NCBI RefSeq assembly: GCF_900142105.1 | Contig: NZ_FQZS01000003.1 | Coordinates: 249,720 to 313,719 of the forward strand | Direction: 5' to 3' | Source of the DNA: Lutispora thermophila DSM 19022 | GTDB lineage: Bacteria; Bacillota; Clostridia; Lutisporales; Lutisporaceae | Length of the DNA: 64,000 bases | Part shown: positions 53,821 to 62,714 of the stretch, one piece after another | Layout: every line of letters begins with the position of its first letter | How positions within the stretch are numbered: the stretch's first letter is position 1 | Program-made: the position numbers and the translations under genes | The notes under the pieces: model-generated | What the model was told of the DNA's origin: nothing | Seen by the model: only the letters and a program-made list of their open reading frames with translations | The model's database searches: none

Positions 53821-53929
53821 TATAATGCTAGGGAAGTATAATTCTAGCTTAATAATAACTTTCCGTAATGGGTTTCAAGAAAGGCTACCTTGATTATAAG
53901 AAACGCTTCCAAAAAGAAGCCTTTCTTAC
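53821..53929. repeat. Two-hairpin repeated element, copy B
   Basis: It aligns with 42870-42972 end to end: TAATGCTAGGGAAGTATAAT, then ACTTTCCGTAATGGGTTTCA, AGAAAGGCTACCTTGATTAT, and CGCTTCC to AGCCTTTCTTA. Both stems are kept, the second as AAGAAAGGCT with AGCCTTTCTT. Here it lies downstream of gltX, in antisense orientation to that gene. The bases 53930-54057 after it show no gene. Confidence 0.8.
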
Positions 53930-54057
53930 AAAGAGCACCTGGATAAATGGACAGAGTATAGTTCTATGAACTATGTGGAGATTGAGACTGATATTCGATA
54001 AATCATTTTGAATTTACTTTGTAATTTATATAATAGAGAAATCAAAATAGAATAAAA

Positions 54058-54085
54058 CCTGCTGGCAGAATACACTGCCGGCAGG
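54058..54085 (-). terminator. Terminator of gltX
   Basis: CCTGCTGGCAG at 54058-54068 pairs with CTGCCGGCAGG at 54075-54085. Read on the minus strand a TTTTATTCT tail follows. Confidence 0.85.
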
Positions 54086-54096
54086 TTTTGCATCAT

Positions 54097-55557
54097 TTAC
54101 TGTTCATTCTTCAGCTTCTCAATGCCAATCTCTATTCTTCTTATGGTTTCATCCTTGCCAAGTATTTCTGCTAACTCATAGGCTCCACCGGGAGTGAAGG
54201 CTTTGCCGGATACAGCAGTTCTTATAGGCCAGAGCATTTGACCATTCTTAATGCCCATTTCCTCTATAAGCTTTGTAATGTTGTCCCGGATGTTATCCAG
54301 ATTCCATATTTCTATGGATTTCAATACAGGGAGGGCCTTTTCCAAGCTGTCTATGGCTATTTCATATGTGGTTTTCATTTTCTTATGGATGTACATTTCT
54401 ATGGAATATTCAGGAAGCTCATCAAGGAAGTCCAGCTGTGAAGGTATATCTGTCAAAACTTCGGTTCTGGTATGGAGCAATTCGCTTATCTTTTTGTAGT
54501 CGTATTCCTTTTTAAGAGCTTTTTTATAATATGGCATTGCCAGCTCATGGAATTCATCCAGGGAAAGTTTTCTTATATACTCGCCATTCATCCATTTTAG
54601 CTTTTCTATGTCAAAAATTGCTGGAGCCTTGTTTATCTTTCTATAGTCAAATATTTCTATAAGCTCCTCAAGAGAGAATATTTCCTGGTCTGTTCCAGGA
54701 TTCCAGCCAAGTAAAGCTATATAGTTAAGAACAGCTTCTTTCAAAAATCCTTTTTCTATAAGATCCTCGAAAGATGCATCGCCTTTTCTCTTACTCAGCT
54801 TGTTATGGGCATCTCTCATTATGGGTGGACAGTGCACATAAACAGGAACATCCCAACCAAAGGCTTCATAAAGTCTGTTATATTTAGGTGAGGAGGATAG
54901 GTATTCGCTTCCTCTTACTACATGAGTTATACCCATAAGATGATCATCTATAACATTGGCAAAGTTATAGGTAGGCATTCCATCGGATTTTATAAGTATC
55001 ATATCATCTAGCTCTGAATTTTCTACGGTTATGGTCCCATATATTTCATCGTTAAAGGTGGTAATTCCTGTCTTAGGATTGTTCTGCCTTATTACATAAG
55101 GTTCGCCTCTATCCAGTTTCTCTTTTATTTCCTCTTTTGAAAGACCTAGACAGTGTTTATCATATTTAAAAGGCGTCTTCAATGCCTCAGACTGTTTTCT
55201 TAATGATTCTAATCTTTCCTCGCTACAGAAGCAATAGTAGGCCTCGCCTTTTTCAACTAACTTCTCTGCATATTCTCTATATATATGTTTTCTTTGACTC
55301 TGGACATAAGGTCCTACTGGACCACCTATGTCCGGACCTTCATCATGCTTCAATCCAGAGAGTTTTAATGCATTATATATTACATCTACTGCACCTTCTA
55401 CATATCTTTCTTGGTCTGTATCCTCAATTCTTAATATAAAGTCTCCTCCATTATGCTTTGCAATAAGGTAAGCATAAAGGGCTGTTCTAAGATTTCCTAC
55501 GTGCATATATCCTGTAGGACTTGGAGCAAATCTTGTTCTTACTTTATTTTGATTCAT
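54097..55557 (-). CDS. gltX: Glutamate-tRNA ligase
   Basis: 486 residues. [22 protein letters not shown] has the class I HIGH motif (HVGN), and [12 protein letters not shown] near residue 250 is the KMSKS loop in its GluRS form. The C-terminal helical domain binds the anticodon. Whether it also charges tRNA-Gln (non-discriminating) cannot be read here. No T-box was found in the 27 bases to the pepD gene, which lies directly upstream on the same strand, so gltX probably depends on the pepD promoter. Confidence 0.98.
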   Translation of the reverse strand: MNQNKVRTRFAPSPTGYMHVGNLRTALYAYLIAKHNGGDFILRIEDTDQERYVEGAVDVIYNALKLSGLKHDEGPDIGGPVGPYVQSQRKHIYREYAEKLVEKGEAYYCFCSEERLESLRKQSEALKTPFKYDKHCLGLSKEEIKEKLDRGEPYVIRQNNPKTGITTFNDEIYGTITVENSELDDMILIKSDGMPTYNFANVIDDHLMGITHVVRGSEYLSSSPKYNRLYEAFGWDVPVYVHCPPIMRDAHNKLSKRKGDASFEDLIEKGFLKEAVLNYIALLGWNPGTDQEIFSLEELIEIFDYRKINKAPAIFDIEKLKWMNGEYIRKLSLDEFHELAMPYYKKALKKEYDYKKISELLHTRTEVLTDIPSQLDFLDELPEYSIEMYIHKKMKTTYEIAIDSLEKALPVLKSIEIWNLDNIRDNITKLIEEMGIKNGQMLWPIRTAVSGKAFTPGGAYELAEILGKDETIRRIEIGIEKLKNEQ

Positions 55558-55584
55558 CTTATCTCTCCTTTGTTAACTCTATAT

Positions 55585-57018
55585 TCAACTATTTAATGCT
55601 TCTAAAACTGCTAATAAATACTCATAGGTTCTTTTCACTGACGATATGGAAACATGTTCGTTAGGCGTGTGAACATCATACATATTTGGACCAAAGGATA
55701 TCATATCAAGTCCTTCAATCTTTTTGCCCAGCAAACCGCATTCTACACCAGCATGTATAGCTATTATCTTAGGATCTTTTCCGTATTTTTCTTTATAGAC
55801 TTTTTTAAATACTTCTCTGATTCTGGAGTCTGGATTGTATTCCCAAGCTGGATATTCTCCATGGGCACCAAAGTCTGCGCCTGCAAGTTTAGCTACTGCA
55901 CAGAACTGTTCTTTTATATATTCCTTACGACTATCTACAGAGCTTCTGATAGAAGAATCGAAAAATATTCCTTCTTCTTTAGTAGCTACTACTCCAAGAT
56001 TACTTGAGCTTTCAACAAGGCCTTCCATTGAGCTGCTCATGGTCTGAACTCCGTTGGGTATAGCCATCAGCAAGGCGAGAACTTTTTCAGTGGCATCATA
56101 ACTCATGGCATTTTCATAATTTTCTTCGGTCTTGCTTAAAGTAACTGTTACATCAGGATCTGTAACCTTATACTCATTTTTGAGAATGTTATTCCATTCT
56201 TTTATTATTTCCACAAGCTTCTCATATTTGTCGTCAGGAGCAAAAATAACTGCATCCGCTTCTCTTGGTATAGCATTGGTCTTTGAACCGCCGCTTAAAT
56301 GCGATAGTTGGAAAGGTACTTCCTTATATATGCCCTGTAATACTCTTCCCATAAGCTTGTTGGAGTTTCCTCTGCCTTTATCTATCTCCATACCGGAGTG
56401 GCCGCCTTTGAGACCTTTTATTGCTACCGTATATGCTTTCAAGTTATTTTCTGGTTTTTTCCAGTCAGCTTTAAAAGAGATGGTTGTTCTAGAGCCTCCT
56501 GCACAGCTTACCAGAAGTTCACCTTCTTCTTCCGAATCCATGTTTATAAGAATTCTTCCTTTTAAATGTTCAGGGTTGAGAGCGCTGGCACCAGTCATTC
56601 CTGATTCTTCATCAACTGTCATTAAAACTTCTAGAGCAGGATGCTTTACATCATCGGAGGATAATAAAGCCAATGCCATGGCAACAGCGATACCATTATC
56701 CGCTCCCAAGGTTGTGTTATCTGCATAAATCATGTCGTCTATGTATCTTAGGGTAATGGGATCCTTGGTGAAATCATGAACTTTGTCCTTATTCTTTTCG
56801 CATACCATGTCCATATGTCCCTGAAGTATGACTGTAGGTCCATTTTCATAACCAGGTGTAGCAGGTTTTTTAATAATAACATTGAGTACTTCATCTTGTA
56901 TGTATTCTAAGTTATGTTTCTTAGCAAAGTCAACTAAATAATCGCTTATGCCTTTTTCGTTTCCTGAACCTCTCGGGATCTTAGATATTTCTTCAAAATA
57001 TTTGAATATCTTATCCAT
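55585..57018 (-). CDS. pepD: Aminoacyl-histidine dipeptidase (M20C)
   Basis: ATG at 57018 is chosen since AAGGG is about 9 bases upstream; two ATGs at 57027 and 57024 are too close to it. The 477-residue product has all M20C metal and catalytic residues: LQGHMDMVCEKN, DNTTLGADNGIAVAMAL, TVDEESGMTGA, and HAGVECGLLGKK near the C terminus. PepD cleaves Xaa-His and other dipeptides in the cytosol. It is cotranscribed with gltX, coupling peptide breakdown to glutamyl-tRNA supply. Confidence 0.96.
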   Translation of the reverse strand: MDKIFKYFEEISKIPRGSGNEKGISDYLVDFAKKHNLEYIQDEVLNVIIKKPATPGYENGPTVILQGHMDMVCEKNKDKVHDFTKDPITLRYIDDMIYADNTTLGADNGIAVAMALALLSSDDVKHPALEVLMTVDEESGMTGASALNPEHLKGRILINMDSEEEGELLVSCAGGSRTTISFKADWKKPENNLKAYTVAIKGLKGGHSGMEIDKGRGNSNKLMGRVLQGIYKEVPFQLSHLSGGSKTNAIPREADAVIFAPDDKYEKLVEIIKEWNNILKNEYKVTDPDVTVTLSKTEENYENAMSYDATEKVLALLMAIPNGVQTMSSSMEGLVESSSNLGVVATKEEGIFFDSSIRSSVDSRKEYIKEQFCAVAKLAGADFGAHGEYPAWEYNPDSRIREVFKKVYKEKYGKDPKIIAIHAGVECGLLGKKIEGLDMISFGPNMYDVHTPNEHVSISSVKRTYEYLLAVLEALNS

Positions 57019-57086
57019 GACCATCATCCCTTTCTCAAAAATACAATCTTTTACTAATGTAATTATTATAATGCATCGTAAAATTA

Positions 57087-57202
57087 AATTCTACCCGAAT
57101 TTAATTAGTCTATGATTTTCAACAAAAGTTACTTAATATAAAATTAATAATAAAGACTTTTGTTTTAATACATAAAACTATGAATTCTACTCGAATTTGA
57201 TT
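57087..57202. promoter_or_regulatory. Two similar dyads upstream of pepD
   Basis: AATTCTACCCGAATTTAATT at 57087-57106 and AATTCTACTCGAATTTGATT at 57183-57202 agree at 18 of 20 positions and each holds the dyad AATTC-N5-GAATT. They could be operators for pepD-gltX or the divergent locus. They match a CodY box only loosely. Confidence 0.4.
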
Positions 57203-57302
57203 TTGGTTGAATTTTAATGAAAATTACCATGATATGGAATTGAATTGATAAAGTAATAATTAAATTTCATATATTGAATATTTAAAAGGAATGATAGTAA
57301 TT

Positions 57303-58112
57303 ATGGGAGTAATTGTTTTATTAATTTTATTTATATATGTATTTGTAAATACAAATTTGATCAAAGTAGAGAAAATAACTGTAACAAATAATACTAAAAA
57401 AATACCGATTAAAAATCGGACAAATTTCAGATATTCATGGAAAAGTGCTATTTCTTAAAAAGTGCTATTTCTTAATGGGAAACTAAGCAACATTATCAAC
57501 AAGTATGAACTGGATTATCTAATTATAACAGGAGATTTATCCAATAATATATTTCAACATAAAAAGATTGTAGAGGAGATTAAGAAAATAAAAGTTAATT
57601 GCAAAATATTAATTGCACTTGGAAATAGTGAAAGAAGCGAATCAAGATTTTTACATAGAAAAAGAATAGATAATAGACAAGACTTGGTTAGGGAGGATAC
57701 GAATAGAGAAAAAATAAGAGTTTTAATAAATGAAAGTGAGATTTACAATAAAGATAATTTGAAAATCCTATTCTATGGATTTGACAATTCTATATATGGC
57801 AATGAAAAGCATGACTTCGGGCTTGAAGCATCAGAGTTTGATTATAGAATATTATTTGCGCATTCTCCTAATATTATTAAATTTATAGAGAAAAACCATA
57901 TAAAATATGATTTGTTATTAGCTGGTCATACCCATATAAATCAAATAAATATACCTATAGTGAATAAATTAAAAAACAAGTATTGGTACTATCATATAGG
58001 TTTAAAGGTAACAAGCAAAAAGGTATTTTGTATATCCAGAGGTTTAGGAACTTCTCGATTGCCATTAAGAATAAATTATTTTCCAGGAATAACCATATTT
58101 AATTTTAATTAA
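57303..58112 (+). pseudogene. Membrane-anchored metallophosphoesterase pseudogene
   Basis: ATG at 57303 starts a 14-residue membrane segment (VIVLLILFIYVFV). Removing one A from the A-run near 57412 gives IGQISDIHGKVLFL, with the metal motif DxH. A 17-base unit, AAAAGTGCTATTTCTTA, is exactly duplicated at 57441-57457 and 57458-57474 and brings a TAA. Removing one copy continues NGKLSNIINKYELDYLIITGDLSNN with GD, then LGNSER, LFAHSPN and GHTHINQI, all metallophosphoesterase motifs. Insertion (+1) and duplication (+17) sum to 18, so the outer frame is restored but with a stop. The family is like YkuE/YkoQ. Confidence 0.85.
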
Positions 58113-58307
58113 TTTCCCATTGAGTTGTAATTTTATAATTTAGGATAAACTCTACATGAAAAAATCATGAATCAACTATATAATTTCACAATGCATTTTA
58201 ATAAAACCTGCCTATATTTAGATTATCAAAAATCCGCTGCAACTAATATAATCTATTTAATGTCAAATATTTAGTTAAAATAAATAATGGAGTAAAAGGA
58301 GGTTGTA

Positions 58308-58712
58308 ATGGTGAATAGTAGAAGAAATCTTATAATGATAATTATAGCATTATCTATTGTTGTGGTATTATCAAATGCTATTACTGCACAATATATAAGT
58401 TATAAAGTGGAGAGTAAGATTAGGATGGAGATGGAGGGTATTAGTCATCAAATAGCACAGATTCAGAGACAGAATCGATCAAATGTCAACTATGTAAATT
58501 ACGAAAGAGATAAAAAATGGGATGATGTTATGTCTCCTACAGAATTGGCTCAATACTTGGATATTGAGTTGGATCAAGTGTACCATATTATCAATAATAA
58601 AGGATCAGGCATACCCTATATATGCATTGATGACGCCTATAGGTTTGGCAAGGATGCTATAAATGAATGGTTAACATCTGAAAAAAGCATTATCATTAAT
58701 AGTATAAGATAA
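58308..58712 (+). CDS. Membrane-anchored excisionase-like helix-turn-helix protein
   Basis: 134 residues; AAAGGAGG lies 7 bases before ATG. Residues about 7-27 form one membrane segment (LIMIIIALSIVVVLSNAITA). A coiled or linker stretch (KIRMEMEGISHQIAQIQRQN) follows. Residues about 78-125 match the excisionase/HTH_17 domain: MSPTELAQYLDIELDQVYHIINNKGSGIPYICIDDAYRFGKDAINEWL. Such domains normally occur in small soluble DNA-binding proteins; here it is tethered to the membrane, with the DNA-binding part inside if the basic N terminus is cytosolic, which would place it outside. Topology is therefore unclear. Confidence 0.75.
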   Translation: MVNSRRNLIMIIIALSIVVVLSNAITAQYISYKVESKIRMEMEGISHQIAQIQRQNRSNVNYVNYERDKKWDDVMSPTELAQYLDIELDQVYHIINNKGSGIPYICIDDAYRFGKDAINEWLTSEKSIIINSIR

Positions 58713-58725
58713 AGAGGTTATTAAG

Positions 58726-58992
58726 ATGATCAGGTTATTGCTTGTGATATTTATTGCAGCTGCTATAGTGATGCTGATGACTTATTTGTTGGGGAAATTA
58801 TTCAAACATACAAGGTGGGTAAAATATGTAATTGGAATTATGGCCATAGTTGTATCATTATACTTATTTTATATGTCGAGGCAACCATCAAAAGGATTTG
58901 AAGGTTTGGGTCAATTTATTATGGCCTTAATATTTTTTCCTGCAGGCATAATTGGTATAATGACAGCTTTTATTATGGATTCTAAAAAATAA
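58726..58992 (+). CDS. Small three-span membrane protein
   Basis: 88 residues with hydrophobic segments at about 2-22, 31-49 and 61-82. AGAGG precedes ATG. It lies 13 bases after the HTH gene and is probably cotranscribed. No family recognised. Confidence 0.7.
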   Translation: MIRLLLVIFIAAAIVMLMTYLLGKLFKHTRWVKYVIGIMAIVVSLYLFYMSRQPSKGFEGLGQFIMALIFFPAGIIGIMTAFIMDSKK

Positions 58993-59013
58993 AAAATGAT
59001 GAATATACTAAGG

Positions 59014-59043
59014 TTGACAAATAAATAATGAAGTGCATATAAT
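59014..59043 (+). promoter_or_regulatory. Promoter of the mgtE leader
   Basis: TTGACA at 59014-59019 and TATAAT at 59038-59043 with an 18-base spacer. Confidence 0.85.
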
Positions 59044-59050
59044 AAAACAT

Positions 59051-59209
59051 AGCCCGTTATGTGAGGCTACCTTGCAAATATACGCTGCTGCCGCTAAACA
59101 TCGAGAGATGCCACGACGGTTAACAGATTTTATCGGATTAAGGTTTAATCTAATGCAGCTGGGATATCCCAAAGTTGCAGGGTGCTAAAACTGTACGAGA
59201 GGGATGCTA
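59051..59209 (+). promoter_or_regulatory. M-box (ykoK leader) Mg2+ riboswitch
   Basis: The conserved M-box blocks are all visible: GTTATGTGAGGCTACC, ATACGCTGCTGCCGCTAAACAT, CGAGAGATGCCACGACGGTTAACAG, and the closing TTGCAGGGTGCTAAAACTGTACGAGAGGGATGCT. At high Mg2+ the M-box folds compactly and lets the following terminator form. It lies directly upstream of mgtE, as expected. Confidence 0.96.
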
Positions 59210-59229
59210 TTTTTATTGTGCTTTTTATT

Positions 59230-59259
59230 ATCCCTTTGCTTACGGGCAAAGGGATTTTA
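59230..59259 (+). terminator. Riboswitch terminator
   Basis: ATCCCTTTGC at 59230-59239 pairs perfectly with GCAAAGGGAT at 59246-59255, followed by TTTTAT. It is the expression platform of the M-box. Confidence 0.88.
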
Positions 59260-59289
59260 TGTTTAGATGAAATTTTGGAGGTGGTAGAT

Positions 59290-59448
59290 ATGGATTCTGG
59301 CCCTTTACCTAATAGTTATCGGAAAAAATCAAATAATAAATCAGGAACCATAGTTGCCACCTTTTGGCCTTCGGTTCCTCGAAGGAGGTTAAAGTATGCA
59401 GGAAACCATTATGAAGTTAATCGAGGAGAACAGATACAAAGAAGTTAG
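59290..59448 (+). CDS. Possible leader ORF overlapping mgtE
   Basis: GGAGG at 59277-59281 is 8 bases before ATG, a better site than many genes here. The 52-codon frame begins MDSGPLPNSYRKKSNNKSG and passes through WPSVPRRRLKYAGN, where the RRRLK part is encoded by the mgtE ribosome site. It ends 50 bases inside mgtE in another frame. It could be a regulatory leader whose translation opens the hairpin over the mgtE site. It may also be chance. Confidence 0.4.
   Translation: MDSGPLPNSYRKKSNNKSGTIVATFWPSVPRRRLKYAGNHYEVNRGEQIQRS
59343..59388 (+). promoter_or_regulatory. Competing hairpins at the mgtE ribosome site
   Basis: AGGAACC at 59343-59349 can pair with GGTTCCT at 59373-59379. Alternatively CCTTCG at 59368-59373 pairs with CGAAGG at 59380-59385, which takes in part of the Shine-Dalgarno AAGGAGG (59382-59388). 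The two structures exclude each other. Confidence 0.5.
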
Positions 59449-60730
59449 AAATGAAATCGCTGAGATGAATATAGTAGATATTGCTCAACTTATAATGGAA
59501 TTAGACAGAACAAAGCTTCTTATACTATTTCGCATCCTCCCCAAAGAAATTGCAGCAGACGTATTTTCTTATGTATCATTGGAACTGCAGCAGTATATTA
59601 TAGAATCCATAACAGATAAGGAAATAAGCAATATAGTCAATGACTTGTTTATAGATGATGCAGTAGATTTTTTGGAAGAAATGCCTTCCAATGTGGTAAA
59701 GAAAGTATTAAGAAACACGGATGAAGATACACGAAAGCTGATAAATCAGTTTCTCAATTATCCTGACTATTCTGCAGGAAGCGTAATGACCATAGAGTTT
59801 GTAGATCTGAAAAAGGAAATGATAGTAAAAGAAGCTTTAAACCATATCAGAGCAACAGGGGTAGATAAGGAAACCATAAATACATGTTATGTCATCGACA
59901 AAGGAAGAAAGCTAGAGGGTGTTTTATCCATAAGGAAGCTCATATTGGCCGAAGAAGATGTTATAATTGGCGATATAATGAATGAGGATGTCATATATGC
60001 CAACACATTGGACGATCAGGAAACAGTTGCAGATTTGTTTAAGAAGTATGACTTGACAGCTCTCCCTGTTGTGGATAATGAACACAGACTTGTAGGAATT
60101 GTGACCATAGATGATATAATCGATATTATAGATCAGGAAAACACTGAAGACCTTCACAAAATGGCGGCTATGGAGCCTTTGGAAGAGGAATATCTAAAAA
60201 CCAGCCCTTTTATATTGGCAAAACACAGAATAGTATGGCTTTTGGTTTTGATGATTTCAGCTACTTTTACAGGCATTATAATACAAAAATATGAGAAATT
60301 GCTTCAATCCATGGTGATACTGACTTCATTTATTCCAATGATCATGGATACAGGGGGAAATGCTGGTTCACAGGCTTCAACCCTTATAATAAGAGGTATG
60401 GCTTTAGGAGAAATAAAAACTTCTGATATGTTGAAAGTTTTTTTAAAGGAATTTCAAGTTAGCATACTTGCGGGAAGCGTATTAGCGGTTGTGAACTTTT
60501 TTAGATTGGTAATATTTGAGCATGTAAACTATTTAATGGCCTTGGTGGTTTGTTTTAGCCTTTTATGCACAGTTGTACTGGCTAAACTTGTAGGAGGAGT
60601 ATTGCCTATGGTAGCAAAAAAAGTTCATCTAGACCCGGCTATAATGGCAGGACCGTTGATAACTACCCTTGTTGATGTTTTAGCTTTATCGATATATTTT
60701 GAAATTGCAAGCAAATTCTTAAATCTATAA
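59396..60730 (+). CDS. mgtE: Magnesium transporter MgtE
   Basis: 444 residues in the standard order. Residues about 15-120 are the MgtE N domain, with LSLELQQYI-type helices and DDAVDFLEEMPSNVVKKVL. About 125-255 is a CBS pair (VMTIEFVDLKKEMIVKEAL; VIYANTLDDQETVADLFKKYDLTALPVVD). About 280-440 are five membrane helices with the pore signature PMIMDTGGNAGSQASTL. MgtE channels Mg2+ and closes when the cytosolic domains bind Mg2+. Expression is under an M-box and possibly a translational step. Confidence 0.97.
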   Translation: MQETIMKLIEENRYKEVRNEIAEMNIVDIAQLIMELDRTKLLILFRILPKEIAADVFSYVSLELQQYIIESITDKEISNIVNDLFIDDAVDFLEEMPSNVVKKVLRNTDEDTRKLINQFLNYPDYSAGSVMTIEFVDLKKEMIVKEALNHIRATGVDKETINTCYVIDKGRKLEGVLSIRKLILAEEDVIIGDIMNEDVIYANTLDDQETVADLFKKYDLTALPVVDNEHRLVGIVTIDDIIDIIDQENTEDLHKMAAMEPLEEEYLKTSPFILAKHRIVWLLVLMISATFTGIIIQKYEKLLQSMVILTSFIPMIMDTGGNAGSQASTLIIRGMALGEIKTSDMLKVFLKEFQVSILAGSVLAVVNFFRLVIFEHVNYLMALVVCFSLLCTVVLAKLVGGVLPMVAKKVHLDPAIMAGPLITTLVDVLALSIYFEIASKFLNL

Positions 60731-60735
60731 ATATA

Positions 60736-60762
60736 AGCGGCGAAAAAGCCGTTTTTTCTTTT
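60736..60762 (+). terminator. Terminator after mgtE
   Basis: CGGC at 60738-60741 and GCCG at 60748-60751 form a short GC stem, extended by A/T pairs, followed by a long T-rich tail. Confidence 0.75.
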
Positions 60763-60964
60763 TTGTGCAAAAAAAGCATAATTTACTGTACAATGGAGGG
60801 TAGGGAAGGCTTAGGGTGAGAGGCATCCATAAGAGGCAAACATAGGGTTCTTTGACGAAAAAAAGCTGTGAAGTAACTTTCTTACTGTAATATATTTTTA
60901 ATATAATAACATGACGGTTAATGTTATAATTTAATTATCGTATGGACATAATGGAGGTTTGTTT

Positions 60965-62530
60965 ATGAGATTTTGTAGAAAATTCATTCCCTTTATTTTG
61001 GTACTGATTTTTCTAGTTTCTGTTGTAAGTGCTGACTCCTACATCATACAGGATGAAAGAAGATATATTATAAGGAATGCTTATGAAATAATAAATGATG
61101 GTGTTAAAGACGTATATAACTTGAATATAAAGGTTCTTGTAGGTTCACATACTGATTCACCATATCAGAAGAACTTAACTTTTAGCATATATCCATTTCC
61201 TGATTCCTTGTCAAAGGACGAATGGGGAAATACATATGCTTATATCAATATTAAAGAGTTGAAACCGGGGCAGAAAATTGATGTGATTGTTGATAGGGAA
61301 ATATTAAATGGGGGAATTTTCTATGATAAAAGCATTTATCATGTAAAGGCAGATTATAAGTATTTCTTGAGCAATCCTTCAAATTCTAAATATATTTTAC
61401 CGGGAGAGAAGATTGAGAGTGATAACCCACAGATTAAGGCAAAAGCATTGGAACTTGCTAAAACGGGCACCATTGTGGAGAAGGCAAAGAAGATATATGA
61501 TTTTGTGAATTTACATATAAAATATGATACGGATCCTAACTATGCAAACAAAGGAGCTCTTAGCGGTTTTATAACCGGAAGAGGAGTATGTGATGAGTAT
61601 GCTTCTCTGTTTACAGCGTTGTGCAGAGCTGCAGGAATACCTGCCAGAGTTGTGGAAGGATATTGGTTGGAAGGGGAAGTGAAGGAAAGCAAATGGACTG
61701 ATGTATCTGACAGAAGACATGCATGGAGTGAATTCTATCTTCCAGGAGCAGGATGGATTCCTGTAGAGCCTAGCTTTTTATATACTTATAACGGAAAGCG
61801 CGTTCCCAATGAAAAGTATTTTGCCAATATAGGAGCCGGAGACAAGCACTTGATAATCAGCTATATGAGCAATCCTATAAAAAATGATATAGATGTTCAG
61901 TATTCCTACTATGAATCAGATGGCGTCGATATGAAGCTTATATCTGGTGAGGAAAGGATAATGTTACTTCCTAAAGATACTAACGCATCTAAAAAATATC
62001 TTACAGATATCGAAGGAAATTGGGCTCAGGACTATATCCAGAAGTTATTTGAAGCAGATGTGGTTCTCCCGAAGGAAGGCAGCATGTACAAACCTGGAGA
62101 ATATATAACAAGGGCTGAATTTGCTGCTTATCTTACAAAAGCTATAGGGCTCAGAGAAATTGATGGACGTGGAAGCTATAAGGATGTTTCGTCAAAAAAC
62201 CCTTATGCGGGATATATTGAAGCAGCATCAAGAGCCGGATTGATACAAGGTTACAATGGATATTTCTATCCAGAAAACAATATAACAAGACAGGATGCAG
62301 CAGTAATAATGATGAGAGCATTGAGATTTTTTGGCAAGAATATAGATACAGGTTCTGGATATAGTTTTACAGATAGCAGCAGCATTTCCCATTATGCAGT
62401 TGATGCCGTAAAACTTATGTATGAGTTAAATATAATGAGTGGGAAACCAGGTAATATATTTGCTCCAAATGATTTTACCACTAGAGCGGAAGCTGCCAAA
62501 ATTATATTGGCATTTATGGGATTAATATAA
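60965..62530 (+). CDS. Transglutaminase-like protease with SLH domains
   Basis: ATG at 60965 is 7 bases after GGAGG. Residues about 1-22 are a signal peptide ending near VSADS. Residues 175-285 are a transglutaminase-like core with Cys209 in GRGVCDEYASLF and His252 in RRHAWSEF; the usual third Asp is probably replaced by the PVEPS region. Residues about 345-521 carry three SLH repeats (YITRAEFAAYLTKAIGL; NITRQDAAVIMMRAL; FTTRAEAAKIILAFMGL). SLH repeats bind pyruvylated secondary cell-wall polymer, so the enzyme is anchored on the surface, probably acting on wall peptides or proteins. Confidence 0.93.
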   Translation: MRFCRKFIPFILVLIFLVSVVSADSYIIQDERRYIIRNAYEIINDGVKDVYNLNIKVLVGSHTDSPYQKNLTFSIYPFPDSLSKDEWGNTYAYINIKELKPGQKIDVIVDREILNGGIFYDKSIYHVKADYKYFLSNPSNSKYILPGEKIESDNPQIKAKALELAKTGTIVEKAKKIYDFVNLHIKYDTDPNYANKGALSGFITGRGVCDEYASLFTALCRAAGIPARVVEGYWLEGEVKESKWTDVSDRRHAWSEFYLPGAGWIPVEPSFLYTYNGKRVPNEKYFANIGAGDKHLIISYMSNPIKNDIDVQYSYYESDGVDMKLISGEERIMLLPKDTNASKKYLTDIEGNWAQDYIQKLFEADVVLPKEGSMYKPGEYITRAEFAAYLTKAIGLREIDGRGSYKDVSSKNPYAGYIEAASRAGLIQGYNGYFYPENNITRQDAAVIMMRALRFFGKNIDTGSGYSFTDSSSISHYAVDAVKLMYELNIMSGKPGNIFAPNDFTTRAEAAKIILAFMGLI

Positions 62531-62663
62531 TGCGTGTAATGGTACAGTATTGTAAAATTTGATATTACGCGCTTTATATTGCGTTATTATATAGCTTATA
62601 TGGTTCTATTATATGCCCATATTTTATGGCTGTATTTTATGGTTATATTCAATAGATGGTGCC

Positions 62664-62697
62664 GAGATCTTTCTTTAAGAAAGGTCTTTTATTTTTT
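62664..62697 (+). terminator. Terminator after the transglutaminase-SLH gene
   Basis: GATCTTTCTT pairs with AAGAAAGGTC (one mismatch or bulge) between 62666 and 62686, followed by TTTTATTTTTT. Confidence 0.7.
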
Positions 62698-62714
62698 GGA
62701 TAAAGATGCTATAA

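Noticed and set aside
56132-56728. Plus-strand frame of 198 codons inside pepD
   Set aside because: Antisense to a gene with complete M20C motifs; no ribosome site.
57087-57106. CodY box upstream of pepD
   Set aside because: Only about 9 of 15 positions match AATTTTCWGAAAATT; an AT-rich dyad alone is not enough.
59349-59448. Homology of the mgtE leader ORF to Salmonella mgtL
   Set aside because: The shared PRRRLK comes from the mgtE ribosome site read in that frame; no other similarity is visible.
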